The notes under the pieces were generated by a model that saw nothing but the letters and a program-made list of their open reading frames with translations, had not been told where the DNA came from and did not search any database. Positions 11,433 through 21,920 of a stretch of DNA of 64,000 nucleotides are shown piece by piece. This DNA comes from Mortierella sp. BCC40632 (taxonomy: Eukaryota; Mortierellomycota; Mortierellomycetes; Mortierellales; Mortierellaceae). The position numbers were made by a program, and so were the translations under genes. Every line of letters starts with the position of its first letter. The stretch's first letter is position 1. The stretch spans positions 1,853,501-1,917,500 of the forward strand of contig WAEK01000008.1 of assembly GCA_011634665.1 (NCBI GenBank), given 5' to 3'.

Positions 11433-11570
11433 TGTTTTTTTTTACTTTCTTAAATCAGAAGCCGATTGAGTCGCGGGCGTGTGTACCTCCAATGGTATCG
11501 TGACAAAGGGCTTCGAGAGAGAGGGTTGGGCTCTTGATCGCTGGTTTTCCTCTTTCCTTCCCTTTCCTTT

Positions 11571-11604
<34 letters not shown>

Positions 11605-13242
11605 CGAGGTCACATCTCATCCAATATTCAGGTAAATGACCCTTTTCCATCCCTCTCTCCTTCACACACATACACACACACACGCACACACACGCACACA
11701 CACGCACACCTTCACTTCCGCCTCTTTTTCTATTCTTTTTTTTCTCTTCTTTGGCTTCTCAAAAGGCGAGACATGATATATAGCCCAACAGCATCGGCAT
11801 TTTTTTCTTTTTGGCAAGGGGGGATGATCACTGCAGAGGAGTGCTCTTTTTTTTATACCCCCATGGCAAGCAGGCATTAGAGCAAGCTGATTGGCCCGCA
11901 TCGACACGCCGCTAGAGCAGCTCCCTTTCCCTATTTCTCGTTCTCACACCCTCTCCTGGCTTTCAGCCTCGGAACCTCAAAGTGTTTATGTGAGATGACG
12001 CTGCGTTTGTGCAGATGCTCTGAACAAAATGAGCCACGGTCTCTGGTCTATTGTGCTCCGTTCTATAGACAATGCTCCACCGATCTATGCGTTGATGAGC
12101 TTTTGCCACTAAAGGAGAAATGGTACCTCTGATGATGCTCCAACAAATTTTCGCCACGCGCGTGTTTACTATTGTGGGCAGACCGGGCTGCGTGGTAGGG
12201 AACCAATCATGCTTAGTCTTTCTCAAGGGTCCAGCTGGCGCGATGGCGCATTGGGATGGCTCTCATATCTGGACAGTCCTGGAAAGGAAAGGGCGGCAGG
12301 CACGCAAGGTAGAGTCAAAGGATAGGCACGTCTCAAAGATATGATGCCCCTATCCCTCTGCCTTTGCCGCAATAGGACTCCAAGACGAAAATAGGCATAA
12401 ACAATAAATGCTATTACCTCGCATGAGTGCGCACTCTTGATCCAGGGAAGGGAAACTATCCCAGGGCGTAGCCCAAAAGAGAAAGCAAGATGGCAAAGAG
12501 AAGGAGTTGCAGTTCTAGAGATGCTGAAGGATAGAAAACTATGTTATTCCATCCCCTCCGTCTCTCTCTCTCCTCCTTCCCATCTCACTCAGCTTCAACA
12601 CATTCCGCCTTTTCCATAAATAGCACCATTTTTTATTTTTTTTAACATGTTGCTATTTTTTCTGCATGAATTTGTGGCACGGTGTCTGTGATGACAAAAA
12701 TGGCTGGGCGTGGTATCTATTTTTTACTCCTGTTGTGTTTAATTAGACTTGTCAAGGGTGGCCCTGTATCACTTCTTTTTCTCGCCCGCCAATATTTGCT
12801 AATTTGTACAGCAGCATCATTTCATTGCCTGGCAAAGGAGACTAGACACGCAACAACGCGAACAAGAAACCGTCTGAAACGACTTCAATTGCGATCCTCA
12901 CCCCCACCCCCCTGGCCATATTTAGCAAGGACCATAGCAGAGTGGTGTTCGATAGTCCCACTAAAAAAATAGTAACTCGTTTTTTTTTTTTTGTGTTCGC
13001 TGCTTACTTATTGCTGTGGTGAGAGTTACCGTGTGTGCCTTCTTTTTTTTCTTTCTCAGCTCGGCCCGGCCAGGTCAGCTGCTGCCACTCATCAATGATG
13101 CTCCTTGCCACAAGTATGGTCCCCACACCTCGGGTAGCAATGGACCTGCCTAGACACGCTTTCTCGCACCCTTACTCTCCACGCGCCTCCGCCCGCTCCC
13201 CCCCCCCACACACACATACACACTTCTTTTCCGACTTTGCAG

Positions 13243-13250
13243 ATAAATAG
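13243..13250 (+). promoter_or_regulatory. ATAAATAG box of small gene 13442
   Basis: ATAAATAG 199 bp upstream of the ATG; a CT-rich leader follows. Confidence 0.5.
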
Positions 13251-13441
13251 AAGCTGGCTCACCCAGATGATAATTCCATTGAATCTCATCGCCTCTCTCA
13301 TTACTTGTGTTGGGCTTCCCAAGTCATTACTAGCTCTTCAACAACCCGCTACTTCTCTCTCTATCTGTCTGTCTGTCTCTTTCGCCATCATCTCCCCTAC
13401 CTCACTCTCACTCCTTTCCCCATCAACTTTTCACACTGACA

Positions 13442-13642
13442 ATGGTTGCTCATAATTCAAGGCTTCGTTCTTCCTTGTCGATGGGCGTGCGTGATACTCA
13501 AACTCTTGAGATCAACCAACAACTCTCAGAAAGCTCTCCTTCACATCTATCTCTTGTATTGGATGAGAATGCAACCGAGAACACTACTGAGAATGAACGC
13601 CGTGACTCCTCTCCTTCCTCCGCCCCGAATCCAACTCGATGA
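13442..13642 (+). CDS. Small Ser/Asn/Glu-rich protein with a broken paralogue at 19.7 kb (66 aa)
   Basis: Unrecognised. Starts MVAHNSRLRSSLSMGVRD and ends in a Thr/Asn/Glu/Ser-rich tail (LVLDENATENTTENE, then SSPSSAPNPTR). It has a degenerate second copy at 19721-19920: the nucleotide match begins just before the ATG and continues past the stop to a shared GAGGACGCGATTTTT motif. In the C-terminal half the same frame is kept there (LDENTTENPTESE against LDENATENTTENE), which supports this frame as coding. No signal peptide, Cys or membrane segment. ATAAATAG box and pyrimidine leader upstream. Downstream lies a decayed LINE fragment. Function unknown. Confidence 0.55.
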   Translation: MVAHNSRLRSSLSMGVRDTQTLEINQQLSESSPSHLSLVLDENATENTTENERRDSSPSSAPNPTR

Positions 13643-14199
13643 AGGCTATGAAGAGAAGACGGGTGAGGGGAAGGAACGATAGGAGGACGCGATTTTTGTA
13701 AGGATTCCTCAATGTCCATGATTTGCTCTCTACGTTAATTTTAGTGGAATGCCTCTAATTCATTAGTGTCGGTTTTCTCCGTTTGCTGACGTGATGTAAA
13801 ATAGGTGCCGGGTGGACAAAGTTTCTAAAATGAAGAGCACTGATGTTCTCCATCAAGTGATGGAAAGAAAGGCTGGGAGGAGAAGGTCCAGCCTAGTAGC
13901 TACGCTCCGAACTACTCACAAACAAAACGGCAGTCCGAGAAGGAAGGGTTGGGAGTTGATTCGAATCCACCCATCGGCGCCCTTTTCCTCCTCCAAGGAA
14001 ACAAGTCTATTGGCTTGGGGAGGAGCGCGACAACGATATCATGTGACCAACAACCCATGGATGCAACACGGCTGAATGAAGGAGGTCATAGCGTAGATTG
14101 CTTTGTCTTCACCCCGAGTTCCTATCACATCGAATATGGAGGAGCAGAGTTCATAGAGGTGTGCAGAAGAGTGATAAAAAAGACCGTTGGTACACTAGA
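13643..14199. other. Sequence between small gene and LINE relic
   Basis: No confident gene. Frames in this stretch could be the eroded upstream part of the LINE, but no reverse-transcriptase block was recognised before about 14200. Confidence 0.35.
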
Positions 14200-15112
14200 A
14201 TGATTCATAGAGCGAATAAAAATAAAGGAGCAAGCTGGACTCATGCCTGGACACCAGTGATGGTACACGTGCACCGAAGTATCCACGTCGACGCTGCCAT
14301 TCTCTCTCCTGACCAGAGGGCTGACGACCGTGTTGAGTGGGACTATCGCCCTCTTCAATCTCGTGCTGGAACCCTTTCTCTTGTACAACAAGTGCGTCAC
14401 TGGCATCGCACTCTCTAACACCGGCTTTACTCACTCGGCATACGTGGATGACACCGTGCCCCCTCCAATGGCGATGTTGGGTTCGCGATGAGGGCAATCA
14501 AGCAGTATGAGAAGAAATCAAGAGAAGAATCAATCTGGACAAAACGTCGGTTATCCCCATCACACCGACCAACGCCGACTCCTTCCAGCTCCCAGGGCTC
14601 AGTACCCTACACCTAGGCACCACCCCTCGGGTTGGTGCCCGTGACATGAATCAAATCGAAGATGGCCCGGTGAGATCGATCAGTGAAGAACTCTATCTCC
14701 TTTCAGTGTCTACATCTACTTCAAGATCTGGTGCGGGGCAGCCTTTTTACCAGTTCTTCCTAGGCTTCTTCGACAGGATCGACTCGGTGACAGCGGGGTC
14801 TATGTGGGGCCATCGCAAGCCTTGGGTCAGCAAGGACTGGCCGAGATGCCCCAAGGACGAGGGTGCGGTTTGGTCTAATGGACGTCAAGCTCCAACGCAT
14901 GACCTACAAAGCCAAGTGGCTGGCAAGATGGTTATTCCCTTCTCCCTCTGTGCGGTACCACCTCTTTACCTCGCTCCCCTCGGAGACCATTACCCTCCCC
15001 TCCAACTCAGATGCGATTGCTCTCCTCTCCCTCTCCTACCCATCAAGACACAGACATGAACTCCTCTTCTTGCAGTCTCTACACCTCACAATTGTCCCTA
15101 ATGCCGTGTGAG
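14200..15112 (+). pseudogene. Degenerate LINE (non-LTR) reverse transcriptase fragment
   Basis: Broken reverse transcriptase of a non-LTR retrotransposon. Readable pieces in order: EQAGLMPGH near 14230-14260 (like the QxGFxPGR block); LFNLVLEPFLLYNK in the frame through 14321, leading to HSAYVDDTV with the YVDD active-site block at 14441-14452; then, after frame changes, INLDKTSVIPIT from 14529 (the N-x-K-T/S block that follows the active site in LINEs); then a thumb-like region, MDVKLQRMTYKAKWLARWLF, from about 14878. At least two frameshifts and several stops make it inactive. No 5' ORF1, endonuclease or RNase H was seen next to it. It sits between the gene at 13442 and the tandem units that start near 15.2 kb. 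Confidence 0.75.
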
Positions 15113-16161
15113 CTTTCGCCAACCCCGTCTAGGACTGCGACAATGAAACAATGAGTAGAAAATGCATTTACCCTCAACCTTTTTTTTTAAACATCGGATG
15201 GTTGGAGAGAATGGCAAAGGAGGGAGGTCCATTTGTCGCGAAACTCTCATTGACAGACATGGATTTCGATCCGAGCACGGCGGATTATGAATGCACAAGC
15301 GAAGTGTGACCTCTTTGGCCAAGCCAAGCTCAGCCTCCGGCCGAGATGTTTAGTTTGAAAATGCACTATAGAAGAGTAAGAGAATTGAATCCGTCGAGGT
15401 CCTTATCTCATGGATAACTACGCACTCCATCCTATGGAATTTTCCAAAAGTGGGAAAATTGATATGATTGCTTGCCGTCCAAATGTTCGAGAAAGTGCTT
15501 CTTCTAACGCACCGCTGTAGCATGTACTAGAGGACTGCGCAACAATAAAAAGTGGTATAGATTACGAACTATTGCCGATTCCTGGATGCCGGTGGGCTAC
15601 AATACAGCATACACTGGTGTTGCCCGAATCCCAGCGCTAATAAGAGGCAGCGCGCACACGGCAAAAAAAAATGCATGAAACAGAAGTAGTAGTTGTAGTA
15701 GTACTAGTCTTGAGAGCGACAGCTTATCGCTTTCGTTTTTTTCGCTCTCCTGTTGTGTTACGCATAACTTACGCACATACGAAAAAAAACACCCAAATAG
15801 TTGAGATCGCATACAGGAGCAATGTAGAAATTCTAAACCTGGGGAGGAAAAAGGACGACTCTGCATGTCCGCCCCATTGAGCCTTTTTTCATCCATCTGC
15901 CTGAACTTGCTTCTCTTCAGATGGGTCTTTCTATTCCTTTGGACTGGATCTTGAGCCATAGCCCGGTTCTTCTCCTCGTTCTACATACCCTTTTGCATCT
16001 ATTTCTACCTCTACCCTCCAGGGTTCGTTTACCTCTCTCTTTCTCTCTTTCTCTCTTTCTCTCTTTCTCTTTATTTCTTTCTCTCTCTCTCTCCCTCTCT
16101 CTCTCTCTCTCTCCATCCCTCCCACTACCCCTCTTAACGGCTGTCGTGGTCCATGATTTTC

Positions 16162-16169
16162 ATAAATAG
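16162..16169 (+). promoter_or_regulatory. ATAAATAG box of small gene 16331
   Basis: ATAAATAG 169 bp upstream of the ATG. The flanking 150 bp are conserved in unit B, where the box reads ATAAATAA at 18677. Confidence 0.5.
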
Positions 16170-16330
16170 CGAGAGAAAATCTCCCAACGATGAGACTCAT
16201 CGAGCTCCTACGGCTACTCTTGCCTACTAGCTCTTAAAGACTCTATTGTACCCACCCATACGCTCTCACAGCACCTCCAACCTGCTCTTTCTCTCTTTCT
16301 CTCTTTTCTCTTTCTTCTCTCTCTTTCTCC

Positions 16331-16486
16331 ATGCTTCCCCAGTTGAACTATCGTCGCTCAGTCAACCGCCAGGTCCTACAAGTCATTCCTCTTCCTGAAA
16401 ACGCTCCAAGCGATCCACCCATCGAAGAGACGCCTCCCAATGACCCTGCAGGGCTTTCCACCCAACAATCGCCGACTGAACAGTAA
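16331..16486 (+). CDS. MLPQ-type small protein, copy 1 (51 aa)
   Basis: Member of an unrecognised local family. The first residues MLPQLNYRRSVNRQ match MGLPQRNFRYSVNRQ at 18891 and MLPQKNFHRSVNRH at 21921; several codon differences within SVNR are synonymous, consistent with selection on the protein. The rest is a Pro/Glu/Asn-rich linker (PSDPPIEETPPNDP) and a Gln-rich end (STQQSPTEQ). No signal peptide, Cys or membrane segment; probably disordered after residue 20. Start set by the conserved N-terminus. It lies in tandem unit A, downstream of a TATA-like box and a long CT leader. The gene is shorter than 60 codons, so simple ORF cut-offs miss it. Function unknown. Confidence 0.65.
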   Translation: MLPQLNYRRSVNRQVLQVIPLPENAPSDPPIEETPPNDPAGLSTQQSPTEQ

Positions 16487-18525
16487 TCTGGCCCAAGTCC
16501 CTCAGATTAACGAATCGACTATTGCACAAACGTCTCACTTTCTCAAGGCTAAGCTGTAACTGATAAGAGAAAGAAGCTGGGAACCATTTCCAAAATAAAT
16601 GCTTCATGGGCCATCAACGCACACCTCTACCATGTCATGGAACGAACCAAGAAATGAACAATCTCTTTTCCTCTCTTCCCTCCCTTCCCCTCCCTCCATT
16701 CCCCCTCCTCTGAACTATACCCTATTGTCAAGATTAAAATCGAGTGGTATATTTGAGCTCTCTTCTTCAATTTCCCCTGCCACAAAGCCCTCTCACCTAT
16801 GACCTATTAAGAGGAATGGGGTAGTGAACTCAGTGAGGTCCTGGTTAACAACAACAACAAAAAAAAGCCAAGGAACAACATGTGGTTAAAGCGAATTCCC
16901 GTCCCTTTGGGCTTGGAAAGAGTCCTCCTCCCTCTCCCTCTCGGCTAGTAGTCAATCGCAATTTAGGTCATGATTTTTCAGCATTGTCAAGTCCCTAGTG
17001 GAAAGAGAAGAGGTAGGATAGGACCGAAGGAAGTTAGTTCACCTGGTAAAAGTAGCTGTAGGGTCCATGTGATGTGTGGCAAGGATTCTTTTTTTTTTTT
17101 TTTTTTTTTTTAGACTTCTGGGAGAGGGAATTCAATAACGATCACTCACCGACCAACTGCCCTTAGAGAACACATCTCCTGCATTGGTCGGCCGGGAATA
17201 CTGTCATGAACGAATACCCATGATCCATCTCCATCCCCTGTCCCGAGTCCAGTTCCATGAGACTTGGGGATGTGGAGGAGGAGAAGGAGGGAAAAGAGAG
17301 GAGGAATGATCTATAGCCCTGACCCGATTCTGAAAGGACTTTACACATCTATGGTTTTACTCTACATGTAGTTTTTAGTGGAATGCTCTTAACGGATATA
17401 CCTTTAACCCTCTCTGTTCGATAGATATCCAATAAGTATAGAGAAAGTAAAAGAAGGGAAAGGTGGAGAGGAAAGAAAGAGGCCCGAGCTCGCTCCGCCC
17501 CTTCCCTTCTACATGAACCAGCTCTTGCTCTCTCATGAATTATGTAGTGCGAGAAAAGGAGGAGTTCTTGGCACTCTCCTCCTAAAAAGGTAATAGCTCT
17601 TTGTCAACCAATCCCGACATTAGCGAAGGAGTGAGATGCGAGTAGAAATGCAGTACGCAAGACCTTTTTTTTTTTTACAGGAGAAAGGAAGGAGGTCCCT
17701 GTGTTGAGAAGCTGTCATTGGCAGACATGGATTTCAGTCCGAGCATGGTAGACTAGATTGCATACGGATACACAAGTGAAATGCGGCTCCTTGATCAAAC
17801 CAAACCAAACCTCTGGCTCTGGCTCTGGTTTTTATCGTGGATAGTCTGAATATGCGTTTTAGAGGGATGAGAGAATTGATTTTATCAAGGTCTTTACCCC
17901 ATGGAAACTCACCTCCCTCCAGCCTATTGAGCTTTTGACTCCCTCCTGCAGTCTCACAGAGTGATCTTGTTCATGCAATAAGCGAAAGCGACTTGACTCT
18001 GCGCATGGTCAACCTTTGTTGGGAGAGAGGGGGGGCTTCATGCAGAAATGTGTTGACCCGATAACAGTAGCGGGTCTGGATTCTTGAGCAATCATTGCCA
18101 CCCTTTTTTTTTTTTAAGAGCAGCAGGGCAGCAGAGGCCAGAAGAGGAAGAATTGACATGGTTTCAAGCTGCCCAAATGCTCGAGAAAGTGCTTCTTCAA
18201 GGAACAGCTGTAGCATGTGCTAGGAGATTGTGCGATACCACAGAAGTGCCTTTGAGTACAAACTAGCACCGATTCCTGGATGCTGCTGGTTACAGGGCAG
18301 CATACACTGGTGCCCAAACCCCAGCGCGCTATTCCAGCAGCGCGCTTACGGCAAAAGAAAAAAAAATGAAACAGTTTACAGCTCTCGATATTCCTCCCCC
18401 TTTTTGAACCTTCAACCATCTGCCCTACCTTTTGCATATATCTCTCTACATCTGTCAGCCCAACCTCCCACCTGTCCGAAGGGGCTCTTCTGTCCCTCTC
18501 TCTGCTCACACACGCACAAACACAC

Positions 18526-18568
<43 letters not shown>

Positions 18569-18676
18569 ATCCATCTCTCAGTCGCGCTCGGTCGCGCTCG
18601 GTCGCCTCTCCGTCCGTCCCTCTGCCCCTCTCAACGGCTGCCATAACGTTGCCTCAAAACGGACTATTGTCCTCGC

Positions 18677-18684
18677 ATAAATAA
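18677..18684 (+). promoter_or_regulatory. TATA-like box of small gene 18891
   Basis: ATAAATAA 214 bp upstream of the ATG, at the position equivalent to ATAAATAG in unit A. Confidence 0.45.
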
Positions 18685-18802
18685 TAAATGAAAACCTCCC
18701 TGCAACGAGATTCGTCGAGCTCCTTCGGCCACTCTTGCCTACTAGCTCTTAAAGAGTCCATTGCACTTACCCATACGCTCCCACAGCACCCCAGTCCGCT
18801 CT

Positions 18803-18883
18803 CTTTCTCTTTCTCTTTCTCTTTCTCTTTCTCTTTCTCTTTCTCTTTCTCTTTCTCTTTCTCTTTCTCTTTCTCTTTCTCTC
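18803..18883. repeat. CTTTCT hexanucleotide array
   Basis: About 13 copies of TTTCTC in the leader of the gene at 18891, ending a few bases before its ATG. Unit A has a shorter CT/CTTT tract at the same place. Confidence 0.9.
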
Positions 18884-18890
18884 CCGCGCC

Positions 18891-19094
18891 ATGGGCCTTC
18901 CTCAGAGAAACTTTCGTTATTCTGTCAACCGCCAAGTCCAGCAGGACGTCCCTTCTCCTGGGAACTCTTCAACTAGTCTTTCTATCGGAGAGTCGCCCCC
19001 CAATGACCCTGATGGAGCCCCATCGGAGCAACAGCCGCCAATTGAACAGCAAACCGGTCCAAGCCATGGCACTAACGAAACGACTGCTGCATAA
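18891..19094 (+). CDS. MLPQ-type small protein, copy 2 (67 aa)
   Basis: Second copy of the local family. N-terminus MGLPQRNFRYSVNRQVQQD carries one extra Gly relative to copy 1. A Ser-rich linker with the shared ESPPNDPDG element (ETPPNDPAG in copy 1) and a Gln-rich element (QQPPIEQQ) follow; the tail is longer than in copy 1 and ends TNETTAA. No Cys, signal peptide or membrane segment. The ATG follows an 80-nt hexanucleotide CTTTCT array, so the mRNA leader would be almost pure pyrimidine. The N-terminus and the PPNDP element are constant while length and tail vary. Function unknown. Confidence 0.65.
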   Translation: MGLPQRNFRYSVNRQVQQDVPSPGNSSTSLSIGESPPNDPDGAPSEQQPPIEQQTGPSHGTNETTAA

Positions 19095-19638
19095 CGTTCA
19101 AATCTCCGACTTGTCCTCCTATCCTTTTCTCCTCTCCCGTGTCCACCTCAAGCTCAAGCTAGGTCTGCCGATGCTGCCGCATGAGCCTCCAATGTACACC
19201 TGTGCTATGCTATGGAATGGATCAACGTTGGTTTGCCTTCCTATCATCCTCCTTCTCCCTTCCTTCCTTCCTCAGGTCTTTTTTTGTCTGATTACATACT
19301 CTAGCTCAATAAAGGCCGACCGATATCAGGATAGGTGTGCGAGTAGAGCAGAGCACACCAGTGATAGATGGTCTGACTGAGTCAATATCGAAGAATGAGC
19401 GCATGTCCTCTGGATCACATCCCCTCTTTCCCTTCTCCCTTCCTCCTCTCCTCCCATGACCTGTCTAGGAGCAAATAGTGTGAGCAAAAATGAGACAGGG
19501 GAGGGGAAAGAGTGTTCACCAGGCAAATGAAAGGAATTGTTGAGAGCCGTGGAGTTCGTGAGGCGTGTGTGGTGCGTCACACAGGATCCTGCATGCGAAT
19601 TCACATAGTTACACCTTTTTCTCTCTTTCTCTCTCTTT

Positions 19639-19674
<36 letters not shown>

Positions 19675-19720
19675 TCTCTTCTCTTTTCTTCTTTTCCTTC
19701 TATTCTTTTGGGTCGACAAT

Positions 19721-19920
19721 GCACCCTGCTTGGAGCTCTAGACATATCTGATTCTTAGCTATAGACACGCGTAATAACCAAAATCTCCTGATCGACCAAC
19801 AGACTCAGAAAACACTTCTTCACAACCATCTCTTCGATTGGACGAGAACACGACTGAGAATCCTACCGAGAGTGAATGCCATGACTCTTTTCCATCCCCT
19901 GCTCTGAGTCTGGCACATTG
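19721..19920 (+). pseudogene. Broken paralogue of the 13442 gene
   Basis: Nucleotide similarity to 13436-13690 is visible from the ATG region to beyond the stop. The N-terminal frame is destroyed: the ATG at 19719 opens a 10-codon frame, and the conserved frame has two stops. The second half still reads LDENTTENPTESE and ends at the TGA near 19920. A CT tract of about 60 bp precedes it, as in intact copies. Confidence 0.6.
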
Positions 19921-20594
19921 AGAGCAATGGGGGAGGGAAAGGAATCGAACAAGAGGACGCGATTTTTTTTTTTTTTTTTTTTTGGTAAGGGTTTAAAACA
20001 ATTGATCCTTATGCGATTCCTGAATGAGATGCTCCAAGTAGATCAGCGTCGTATTGCTCTAAAGAGGTACGTACGTACAATAGGCGTGGCAAAGAGCACA
20101 GACACTCTCTCGAGGGAAAAGGAGGGTCCGTGTCGCTCAATCCTATTCTGTGTTTTGCCAGGGCTCACACAGACAAAATAAAATAGTGGAGGGCTGCTGG
20201 GCTTAATTCTTTCCGCACGTCGGCCCCACTTCCGAAAGCGGTTAAAAAAAAAAAAAAAAAAAAAAAAATTGTCCGTTGATTTGTAGAACTCCATGGGGGT
20301 GGTGATACCTACCCTTAGAGGTAAAAACATCGTTGAACGGAAGGGGAGAAGTGGAGGAGGACGATGACGTGTTGTTCTTAGCTCATAGCAATTGGCGACA
20401 GAAAGCAGAGAGACATGCAGAAGGGTGCAGCTATCATCCGATCATTAGCGTATTAGGATGCACCAATGCTCTCGAGTTCGAGAGGCCAATGGTCCGATCT
20501 GAGTAAAAAGAAGGTCTTGTCTTTCCCTTTTTTCTTTTTTTTTCTTTCATTATTTTTTTTTTCCGCGGCGGGACGATTAAAGAAGCAAGAGAGG

Positions 20595-20741
20595 ATGTCA
20601 CTTGTCGAGACATTCCCATTGACGGAAATGAGTTTCGATCAGAGCAAGGCGGAGCAGTTGGCAAGAAAGATGGAGGCTAGACCATGTCCTGGGCACGCGG
20701 ACATGCAGGAGGAAACCCAAGTCAATCCCGAGCATAATTGA
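20595..20741 (+). CDS. Small ORF with the conserved SL/PL-T-x-M-x-F segment (48 aa)
   Basis: Unrecognised. Encodes MSLVETFPLTEMSFDQSKAE and a further 28 residues ending NPEHN. The stretch PLTEMSFDQSKAE has counterparts in units A (SLTDMDFDPSTAD) and B (SLADMDFSPSMVD), where the frames are shorter. Each segment lies 40-70 bp after a poly-T tract; in unit B the tract ends TTTACAG, like a splice acceptor. It could be a separate tiny gene or an exon of a transcript starting upstream; an in-frame ATG exists at 20466. Coding status is uncertain. Confidence 0.35.
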   Translation: MSLVETFPLTEMSFDQSKAEQLARKMEARPCPGHADMQEETQVNPEHN

Positions 20742-21753
20742 AGGGCGTCCAAAGAGCGGCTCATTCACCTCCCCCTGACCAAGGTTTGCTCCTCTCTTGA
20801 AGCGCTCAAATGGCTTCTCCAGTCCTTTTTAGGATTTTTCAGTCGGATGTGAGGATCCTCTTGGGTTCGACTGAGCTCTCTCGGAAAATGTGGGTAAAAC
20901 TTGTGCTTTCCGAGAGAGCTGGGATCGAGTCTAAAAACCCTCTTTTGCTTCTTTATTCTCTGAGAAGGCAGTCTACCACCTACCTTATAGGGAATGACCA
21001 TATAACCAGCTACATACTGTAGGTCGAGTTAAGACTCAGGGTTTGTATGTACGACAGGGAGAAGACATCGCCATTTTAGTTGCCCAGAGTGATCGCCTCC
21101 TGCTGCTCAGAGTGATCTCACCTAGTCGCTCACAATGATCTCGCCCAGTCGCCATTCATTTATTTGTATCAACCGCAGACAACCTAATTCCGGGGTGGAG
21201 ATGCAAATAATCAACTCTTTTTTCCCTCCCTCCCCTCTCTCTTTTTTTTACTTGGTTGGGGGTCAAGGTGGGATGTGGGAGAGCATTGGCCGGACTACAG
21301 TAATTAATCCTTATTGCCGTTTTGTTCGTCAAAAGAAGAAATGGACATGATCATGAACTGCCCAAATACTGGGAAAGCATACTGTGTCCTTTTTGTTCAT
21401 CGGTGATCGCACCTTGAGGCGGAAGGTACCCGTGCCTGCAGACCAGCGGAGAGCCCAAGCAAGCGCAGAAGGGGGGGTTTGTGTTTGTGCACGACCATTT
21501 CTGCATTAACAGTCGCCCACTGCGCCCATACTCACTGTGATGTTTGTTTTCAAAGCTCTCCTTATTTCTATTGTTATACCGTTCGTATCCTCGTCGTTGT
21601 AGCGTTGGATCCCTACCCATGCTGCACTCGTCGTCGTTGTCAATGTGGTTGATCGCTATCATTGTAGTACTCGTCGTCGCAATAGTGCTGCAGAGAACCT
21701 TTCAGTCATGCCCACGGATCTTTGCCCTACTGGCTAGTCACACCGAGCAAAAG

Positions 21754-21763
21754 TATAAAAAAA
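21754..21763 (+). promoter_or_regulatory. TATA box of small gene 21921
   Basis: TATAAAAAAA 167 bp upstream of the ATG, the strongest TATA match of the family. A CT tract at about 21861-21899 lies in the leader. Confidence 0.5.
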
Positions 21764-21858
21764 CACGAGCTGCATCTTCGATCACCCAAGCAAACAAGTC
21801 GGAAACTCTTTGTTCTGATCCGCACACACTCTCATACCACCTCGACTTGACCTGACCA

Positions 21859-21904
<46 letters not shown>

Positions 21905-21920
21905 ATACACTTCTCACGTC

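Larger units (their letters stand above)
9859..13240. other. Intergenic, microsatellite-rich
   Basis: About 3.4 kb without a supported gene. It contains poly-T (about 10768-10790, 11241-11251, 11574-11604), GA (10847-10951), CA (about 11664-11710) and a 7-bp repeat (11401-11432). An ATAAATAG octamer at 12616-12623 is not followed by a convincing ORF. Confidence 0.5.
15180..17655 (+). repeat. Tandem unit A of the small-gene array
   Basis: First of three diverged direct repeats. Landmarks in order: a segment reading SLTDMDFDPSTAD near 15247; a block with CGAGAAAGTGCTTCTTC at about 15487; GATTCCTGGATGC at about 15575; a CT tract; ATAAATAG at 16162; GAGCTCCTACGGCTACTCTT at about 16202; then the MLPQ-type gene at 16331. 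The same landmarks recur in order in unit B. Boundaries are approximate. Confidence 0.7.
17660..20540 (+). repeat. Tandem unit B of the small-gene array
   Basis: Direct repeat of unit A, offset by about 2.45 kb. Shared landmarks: SLADMDFSPSMVD segment at about 17703, CGAGAAAGTGCTTCTTC at about 18181, GATTCCTGGATGC at about 18270, TATA-like box at 18677, GAGCTCCTTCGGCCACTCTT at about 18717, CATACGCTCCCACAGCACC at about 18772, and the gene at 18891. It also carries an extra relic of the 13442-type gene at 19721. Confidence 0.7.

Noticed and set aside
11963..12226. 87-codon minus-strand frame with a slightly protein-like composition
   Set aside because: It could be a transposon relic but no motif could be named.
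12682..12972. 96-codon frame with a hydrophobic N-terminus after an ATAAATAG box
   Set aside because: The hydrophobic stretch comes from AT-rich DNA, and the ORF does not start at the first ATG after the box.
13950..13985. tRNA-like T-loop (GATTCGAATCCACCC)
   Set aside because: No matching acceptor, D or anticodon stems in the neighbouring 80 bp.
18688..19380. 230-codon frame through the CTTTCT array
   Set aside because: Ser/Phe repeats from the hexanucleotide array; it overlaps the better supported gene at 18891 in another frame.
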